A DNA stretch of 9,108 bases from contig USSR01000239.1 in assembly GCA_900557355.1 (NCBI GenBank), positions 1 through 9,108 on the forward strand. Reading direction: 5' to 3'. Made by a program: the position numbers and the translations under genes. The notes below the pieces were generated by a model. The model searched no databases. It saw only the letters and a program-made list of their open reading frames with translations, and was not told where the DNA came from. Positions 5,158-9,108 of the stretch are shown here, in pieces (the first letter of the stretch is position 1; every line of letters starts with the position of its first letter). This DNA is from an uncultured Bacteroides sp. (GTDB lineage Bacteria; Bacteroidota; Bacteroidia; Bacteroidales; Bacteroidaceae).

Positions 5158-6288
5158 ATGAAGAAAGTAGTCATCGCCATCGACTCCTTCAAAGGATGTT
5201 TATCCTCGGCAGAAGCAGGAAAAGCTGCTGCTGAGGGTATTCGTTCTGTATTCCCGGAGTGTGAAATTCCGTCTCTACCTATAGCCGATGGCGGCGAAGG
5301 AATGCTGGATGTGCTGATTGCAGCAACCAACGGACGTGAAGTGCAGATTTCTGCCCACAACCCTCTCATGGAATGGCACGATACTTACTACGGCATTTTG
5401 GAAGACGGGAAAACGGCCTTTATAGAAATGGCAAGCATCAGCGGGTTGCCTCTGGTTCCGCCGGAGAAAAGGAATCCGATGCTGACCACCTCCTACGGAA
5501 CGGGAGAACTGATTCGTGATGCGTTGGAACGTGGTTGCCGCAACTTCATCATCGGCATTGGCGGCAGTGCGACGAATGATGCCGGGCTGGGAATGTTACA
5601 GGCCTTAGGTTTCCGGTTTCTGGATAAAGAAGGGAAGATATTGGAAACTGGTAACGGAAAAATTTTAATGGAAGTTGTTTCCATAGATACAAGTTTCGTC
5701 CACCCTGATTTAAGAACTTCCCATTTTACCGTTGCCTGCGACGTACAAAATCCATTTTATGGTCTGGAAGGCGCCGCATATATCTTTGCTCCTCAGAAGG
5801 GAGCGGATCGGAAAATGGTAGAGGCGCTGGATGCAGGCATGAAAAACTTTGCAGAAGTCATTTTCCACACAACGGGGAAAGACATTTCCAATCATTCCGG
5901 AACAGGTGCGGCAGGTGGTATGGGTGGCAGTTTACTGGCTTTTCTGAATGCAAAATTGAAACCGGGTATACAGTTGATGCTGGAGACTCTTGATTTCAGC
6001 AATAAAATAAAAGGTGCTGATTTGATTATCACCGGCGAAGGAAAGGCCGACAAACAAACATTAATGGGGAAAGTTCCTTCCGGCATACTTGACAAAGCTC
6101 GCAAACAGAAAATTCCGGTTATACTGATAGCCGGTAGCGTAGAAAATGCAGACGACCTGCATCGGGCAGGATTTCGGGGAGTATATTCTATCAATCCACC
6201 ATCCATAACGTTGGAGCAGGCCATGCAACCGGAAGTTGCACGCGCAAATATCTCAGAAACGGTGGTAGAGATTTGTCGTTCCTTCTAA
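5158..6288 (+). CDS. Glycerate kinase (GlxK/GarK family)
   Basis: This 376-residue protein is of the family I glycerate kinase type, at the usual length. It phosphorylates D-glycerate with ATP, giving 2-phosphoglycerate in the GarK/GlxK branch, and so feeds lower glycolysis. The family landmarks are all present: DSFKG near the N-terminus (9-13), ADGGEG (43-48), GIGGSATNDAGLG (133-145), CDVQNPFYG (194-202), GTGAAGGMGG (248-257) and TGEGKADKQT (292-301). NDAG replaces the NDGG I recall as more common, a mild change. It is cytoplasmic. The start at ATG 5158 gives the standard MKKVVIAIDSFKG opening, 4 bp after the membrane protein stop. The 3' end converges with the flavoprotein gene across 25 bp with no clear terminator. 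Confidence 0.95.
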   Translation: MKKVVIAIDSFKGCLSSAEAGKAAAEGIRSVFPECEIPSLPIADGGEGMLDVLIAATNGREVQISAHNPLMEWHDTYYGILEDGKTAFIEMASISGLPLVPPEKRNPMLTTSYGTGELIRDALERGCRNFIIGIGGSATNDAGLGMLQALGFRFLDKEGKILETGNGKILMEVVSIDTSFVHPDLRTSHFTVACDVQNPFYGLEGAAYIFAPQKGADRKMVEALDAGMKNFAEVIFHTTGKDISNHSGTGAAGGMGGSLLAFLNAKLKPGIQLMLETLDFSNKIKGADLIITGEGKADKQTLMGKVPSGILDKARKQKIPVILIAGSVENADDLHRAGFRGVYSINPPSITLEQAMQPEVARANISETVVEICRSF

Positions 6289-6313
6289 AATTTATCTTTC
6301 AATGGTCTCCTGA

Positions 6314-6886
6314 TTACAGCTTACGTATCACTTTGCGACAGCGTTTCACTTCCCGTTCCGTCAGTCCGGAATGTTGCTTCGTTCCGCCTTTCTCAATGGC
6401 AGAGATGACTTTGAATCCACTCCATTTCAGAATTTCCTTTAGTGCTTTCACCACTCCCCTTGACTGATTAAAAAGAATATTGAAAGGATACGGGGTGGTG
6501 CAAGTACTGACGATAACGGCCTTTTTTCCTTTATGCAGCCCGATAGGAATGCCTCGCGATGTCTCTCCCATCATTCCGTAAACGATGCGGTCGAACATTA
6601 CTTTCAGTTGTCCGGGCAAATTCCCCCAATAGCAGGGAGCACCGATAATCAAGGCATGAGCCTCTTCTATCTGTTTCAGTACGCGCTGTGCATCATCTTC
6701 CGGCAGGCAACATTTCAGTTTCTCACGGCAACTCATGCAGCCGATGCAAGGACGGATTGCCAGATCGGCAACTCTCACGACGGTTACTTCGTCGCCATTG
6801 TCTTTTGCTTCTGTTTCCATAAGTTGAAGCATCTTTGAGATATGGCCTTGCTTGCGGGGACTTCCGTTAATAATCAGAATTTTCAT
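6314..6886 (-). CDS. Flavodoxin-fold NAD(P)H oxidoreductase with Isf-like cysteine motif
   Basis: The 190-residue protein opens with the FMN-phosphate loop NGSPRKQGHISKML (7-20) and carries PCYWGNLPGQLKVMFDR (84-100), as in the NADPH-dependent FMN reductase / flavodoxin-like family. Between them is a compact cysteine cluster, C47-x2-C50-x2-C53-x5-C59 (plus C60). It fits the CX2CX2CX4-7C spacing of iron-sulfur flavoproteins (Isf), which bind a 4Fe-4S cluster beside FMN. Many related NAD(P)H oxidoreductases carry a looser version, so cluster binding is inferred. It is cytoplasmic. It starts 13 bp after the FKBP gene's stop on the same strand, so the two probably share the promoter at 7333-7363. 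Substrate unknown. Confidence 0.88.
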   Translation of the reverse strand: MKILIINGSPRKQGHISKMLQLMETEAKDNGDEVTVVRVADLAIRPCIGCMSCREKLKCCLPEDDAQRVLKQIEEAHALIIGAPCYWGNLPGQLKVMFDRIVYGMMGETSRGIPIGLHKGKKAVIVSTCTTPYPFNILFNQSRGVVKALKEILKWSGFKVISAIEKGGTKQHSGLTEREVKRCRKVIRKL

Positions 6887-6899
6887 GATGATATGATAT

Positions 6900-7301
6900 T
6901 TACGCGATTCCTAATAGATGAACTTCAAACACCAAAGTGGAGAAAGCGGGAATAGGGCCGCTGCTACGTGTTCCATATCCCATTGTGTAAGGAATATAGA
7001 CTATCCAATGGTCACCTACATGCATTCGTTGCAGGGCTATCTGCCAACCTTCGATAACTTGGTTCAGACGAAATGCTTCAGGACAATTGCGCTTCCAGGA
7101 GTTGTCAAATTCACGACCGTTTATCAAGGTACCTTTATAGTGCACAGTCACAATGCTATTTAAACGGGGAGTATTATCACCGTTGCCACTTTCCAATACA
7201 CGGTAGAGGATTCCGCAAGGTAGTTCTTTGATTTCTTCTTCTGCACGCAACGCTTCCAAGTATTGCTCATTTTGCAGTTTATATTCTTCTTTTCGTCCCA
7301 T
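6900..7301 (-). CDS. FKBP-type peptidyl-prolyl cis-trans isomerase, cytoplasmic
   Basis: A 133-residue FKBP isomerase, catalysing cis-trans rotation at X-Pro bonds. A charged helical N-terminal segment (about 1-28) precedes the FKBP fold. VTVHYKGTLINGREFDNSW (51-69) contains the Tyr and the F-D pair that line the usual pocket; VIEGWQIALQRMHVGDHW (82-99) has the floor Trp; and IPYTMGYG...GPIPAFSTLVFEVHLLGI closes the domain. The start is set at ATG 7301 (MGRKEEYK). The frame extends to an ATG at 7346, but the -7 promoter box lies at 7333-7340, downstream of that codon, so the longer form could not be made from this promoter. There is no signal peptide, unlike the many lipoprotein FKBPs of Bacteroides. 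First gene of a probable operon with the flavoprotein. Confidence 0.92.
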   Translation of the reverse strand: MGRKEEYKLQNEQYLEALRAEEEIKELPCGILYRVLESGNGDNTPRLNSIVTVHYKGTLINGREFDNSWKRNCPEAFRLNQVIEGWQIALQRMHVGDHWIVYIPYTMGYGTRSSGPIPAFSTLVFEVHLLGIA

Positions 7302-7332
7302 ATACTCAAACTTCTTATTGCTTTTTGTACAA

Positions 7333-7363
7333 CAAAAGTACAACATTTATATCGTCCCGCAAA
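7333..7363 (-). promoter_or_regulatory. Consensus Bacteroides promoter for the FKBP/flavoprotein operon
   Basis: On the minus strand TTTG (7363-7360) is followed after exactly 19 bp by TACTTTTG (7340-7333). This matches the Bacteroides TTTG / TAnnTTTG pattern in both halves and in spacing. Transcription should begin around 7326-7329, about 25 bases before the ATG at 7301. TTGTAC (7325-7330) and GTACAA (7338-7343) form an inverted repeat flanking and partly covering the -7 box, a plausible operator. Confidence 0.75.
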
Positions 7364-7388
7364 AAATAGACGAAGCTCATAGCTGCAT

Positions 7389-7420
7389 TTTGGAGTTTAT
7401 ACGAATAAGGAGTATCTTTG
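7389..7420 (+). promoter_or_regulatory. Consensus Bacteroides promoter abutting the aspartate dehydrogenase start
   Basis: TTTG (7389-7392) is followed after 20 bp by TATCTTTG (7413-7420), a full match to the Bacteroides promoter in both boxes and spacing. The ATG at 7425 lies only four bases after the -7 box, so the start of transcription should fall at or next to the start codon. Confidence 0.7.
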
Positions 7421-7424
7421 CCCC

Positions 7425-8216
7425 ATGAAAAAATTAGTTATCGTCGGATGTGGACGACTCGCCGGAATAGTTTCGGATGCAGTTGTCAATGGCTTGTTGC
7501 CTGAATATGATTTAGTGGGTGTATACTCTCGTACAGCAGAAAAAGCTGAACGTATCGTTGCCAAAATGCAGCAACATGGAAAAACATGTATGGCTTGCAC
7601 AACCATAGAAGATTTACTGGCATTGAAGCCCGATTACTTAGTGGAAGCAGCCTCTCCTGCCGCCATGAAAGAACTTGCCCTGCCTGCATTGAAGAACGGG
7701 ACTTCTATCGTCACCCTTTCTATCGGCGCACTGGCAGACACAGCTTTTTATCAGGAAGTGATGAAGACAGCCCAAGCAAATGGCACACGTGTTTATATCG
7801 TCTCCGGGGCTACCGGCGGATTTGATGTGCTGCGCACAGCCTCTCTGATGGGAAATGCAACCGCCAAGTTTTTTAATGAAAAGGGTCCTAATGCTTTGAA
7901 AGGAACTGCTGTATATGATGAGGCTCTGCAAACCGAACAACGGGTTGTCTTCTCAGGCAATGCAACCGAAGCCATCGCCATGTTCCCTACCAAAGTTAAT
8001 GTAGCCGTTGCCGCCTCACTGGCTTCTGTCGGTCCCGAAAACATGCAAATGTCCATGCAATCCACCCCCGGATTTGTGGGAGATACGCAAAGAGTAGAAA
8101 TAAAGAATGAGCAGGTACATGCCGTAATCGATGTGTACAGTGCCACGGCTGAAATAGCAGGGTGGTCTGTGGTGAACACCCTGCTCAATATCACATCACC
8201 GATTGTATTCTTCTGA
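7425..8216 (+). CDS. Aspartate dehydrogenase family protein (NadX-like)
   Basis: The 263-residue protein matches the L-aspartate dehydrogenase (DUF108/NadX) family in length and order of motifs: an N-terminal Rossmann loop VIVGCGRLAG (5-14), LVEAASPAAMKE (72-83), LSIGALADTAF (98-108), the active-site strand IVSGATGGFDVLR (125-137), FPTKVNVAVAASLAS (187-201) and a late EQVHAVIDV (229-237) whose His232 fits the catalytic histidine position. The family oxidises L-aspartate to iminoaspartate with NAD(P), which can feed quinolinate synthesis. No nadA or nadC lies nearby, so a different small amino-acid substrate is possible. ATG 7425 is needed for the Rossmann strand. Its consensus promoter ends 4 bp upstream, so the transcript is probably leaderless. 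It converges with the dehydrogenase-like gene 5 bp away. Confidence 0.85.
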   Translation: MKKLVIVGCGRLAGIVSDAVVNGLLPEYDLVGVYSRTAEKAERIVAKMQQHGKTCMACTTIEDLLALKPDYLVEAASPAAMKELALPALKNGTSIVTLSIGALADTAFYQEVMKTAQANGTRVYIVSGATGGFDVLRTASLMGNATAKFFNEKGPNALKGTAVYDEALQTEQRVVFSGNATEAIAMFPTKVNVAVAASLASVGPENMQMSMQSTPGFVGDTQRVEIKNEQVHAVIDVYSATAEIAGWSVVNTLLNITSPIVFF

Positions 8217-8221
8217 TTCGA

Positions 8222-9106
8222 TTACCTGATATATTCCTTTATATTGGCAAGCACTTTCTCGCTCAGGCGGTCAAACGCCTGACGGGTGCGGCCAGTGGAT
8301 ACTTGCATGCAACGGACATGGGGATGACTCAAAAGTTGCTCTCCACCCAAAGCTCCCACCGTATCACAAAAACAAAGATTGTCACCTTCCAGCCACTTGA
8401 CAAATGCCGGTTCGTCCCATGCCGGGGATAATCCGGTATTGAACAGAATCTTCTTGTTTCCCAGTTGTCCGAACTCCGCCTCATGCAACAAAACCGTGTT
8501 CTTATTGAGGCAACAGAAAACAACCTCACTCTGAGCAAGAAGTTCGTTCAACGGCAGGAAACGATATCCTTTAGCTGCCGCCTCCTGCTTCTCGCTACGG
8601 GCAAAGTAGGCAATCTCCGCACCGAAAAACTTCAATGCATCCGCTATCATGCCACCGGACTTACCCAGACCCACAACACCAACTTTCAGCCCGGTAATCT
8701 CGCGCGGCATATCTTCCCATGATTCCTGACCAAACCCATGCAGACAACGCACCAACTCACTGACCACATATTCCACCACACCCTCGTCGCCATAATCGCG
8801 GATACCGGTTACGATTATTCCCCGTTCATTGGCATAGCGGATATCCACGTTGGCGCTTTCGGGAGAGTACAACGAACAACACATCCCGATATATTTAATA
8901 TCCGTACACTCCTCCAACACCGCACGGTTTATCCGGGAAGTATAACTCAGGAGCACAGCATCGGCATCTCCGATGCGGGCTATAATTTCCTCATCTCCTG
9001 CCGGAATATCAGGATACATCACAACTTCATCTGCATACGAGTGCAGTTCTTTTTCTGCTGACGGAATCAGACTTACAGGTTCTATTGCTACAAGTTTACG
9101 AAACAT
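8222..9106 (-). CDS. D-2-hydroxyacid dehydrogenase-like protein lacking catalytic residues
   Basis: The 294-residue protein has the layout of D-isomer 2-hydroxyacid dehydrogenases: an N-terminal catalytic half (1-100), then the NAD-binding domain with ITGLKVGVVGLGKSGG (137-152), carrying the GxGxxG loop, and a C-terminal helix returning to the first domain. The active-site triad seems lost. The family's N-T-x-R-G reads N223-T-G-L226-S, with Leu for Arg. The TPH motif, aligned through HPHVRCMQVSTGRT (261-274), gives Val269 for His. The D-V-x-x-x-E-P segment reads DTVGALGG. It may bind NAD without standard dehydrogenase activity. Some databases label similar proteins dihydrofolate reductase, which the sequence does not support. 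The start is ATG 9106, two bases from the window edge, so an upstream start cannot be excluded. Convergent with the NadX-like gene. Confidence 0.82.
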   Translation of the reverse strand: MFRKLVAIEPVSLIPSAEKELHSYADEVVMYPDIPAGDEEIIARIGDADAVLLSYTSRINRAVLEECTDIKYIGMCCSLYSPESANVDIRYANERGIIVTGIRDYGDEGVVEYVVSELVRCLHGFGQESWEDMPREITGLKVGVVGLGKSGGMIADALKFFGAEIAYFARSEKQEAAAKGYRFLPLNELLAQSEVVFCCLNKNTVLLHEAEFGQLGNKKILFNTGLSPAWDEPAFVKWLEGDNLCFCDTVGALGGEQLLSHPHVRCMQVSTGRTRQAFDRLSEKVLANIKEYIR

Positions 9107-9108
9107 AA

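Noticed and set aside
7302..7346. N-terminal extension of the FKBP to ATG 7346, with a cysteine pair that could suggest a lipoprotein
   Set aside because: The extension overlaps the -7 promoter box (7333-7340), is too short and charged for a lipoprotein signal, and the family-like sequence begins at ATG 7301.

Overview
The window looks like chromosomal DNA of a Bacteroides-type gut Bacteroidota. It has moderate GC and almost no Shine-Dalgarno motifs. Two start regions carry full matches to the Bacteroides promoter (TTTG, 19-21 bp, TAnnTTTG), and the left edge holds the end of an outer-membrane beta-barrel protein. No rRNA, tRNA, CRISPR array, integrase or insertion sequence is visible. This reads as core or lightly accessory chromosome, not a mobile island.

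Left part (1-1650): the C-terminus of a beta-barrel protein is followed by about 990 bp without an intact gene. This gap is structured. It holds a long nested hairpin with a T-run (probable terminator), then two adjacent degenerate tandem arrays with the same 22-bp period, each with dyad symmetry, and then a minus-strand reading frame that looks like the tail of a decayed gene.

Middle part (1654-4343): a minus-strand pair joined by a TAATG overlap encodes a HpaII-family restriction-endonuclease-like protein and a nitroreductase, with no methyltransferase beside it. Divergent from the pair is a tiny CDGSH-type iron-sulfur protein in which one expected cluster cysteine is a tyrosine. Convergent with that is a YigZ/IMPACT-family protein.

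Right part (4344-9108): a four-helix membrane protein of unknown function lies 4 bp upstream of glycerate kinase (+), probably one operon. On the minus strand, a cytoplasmic FKBP-type prolyl isomerase and a cysteine-motif flavoprotein form a second operon. Divergent from it is an aspartate-dehydrogenase-family gene whose promoter lies so close to its ATG that the mRNA should be leaderless. It converges, 5 bp apart, with a 2-hydroxyacid-dehydrogenase-like protein that keeps the NAD-binding fold but seems to lack the catalytic Arg and His.

Several products are flavin-, NAD(P)- or Fe-S-linked, but no single pathway connects them. The features most worth a second look are the orphan HpaII-like protein, the Cys-to-Tyr CDGSH protein, the catalytically stripped dehydrogenase homologue, the twin 22-bp arrays and the leaderless promoter.
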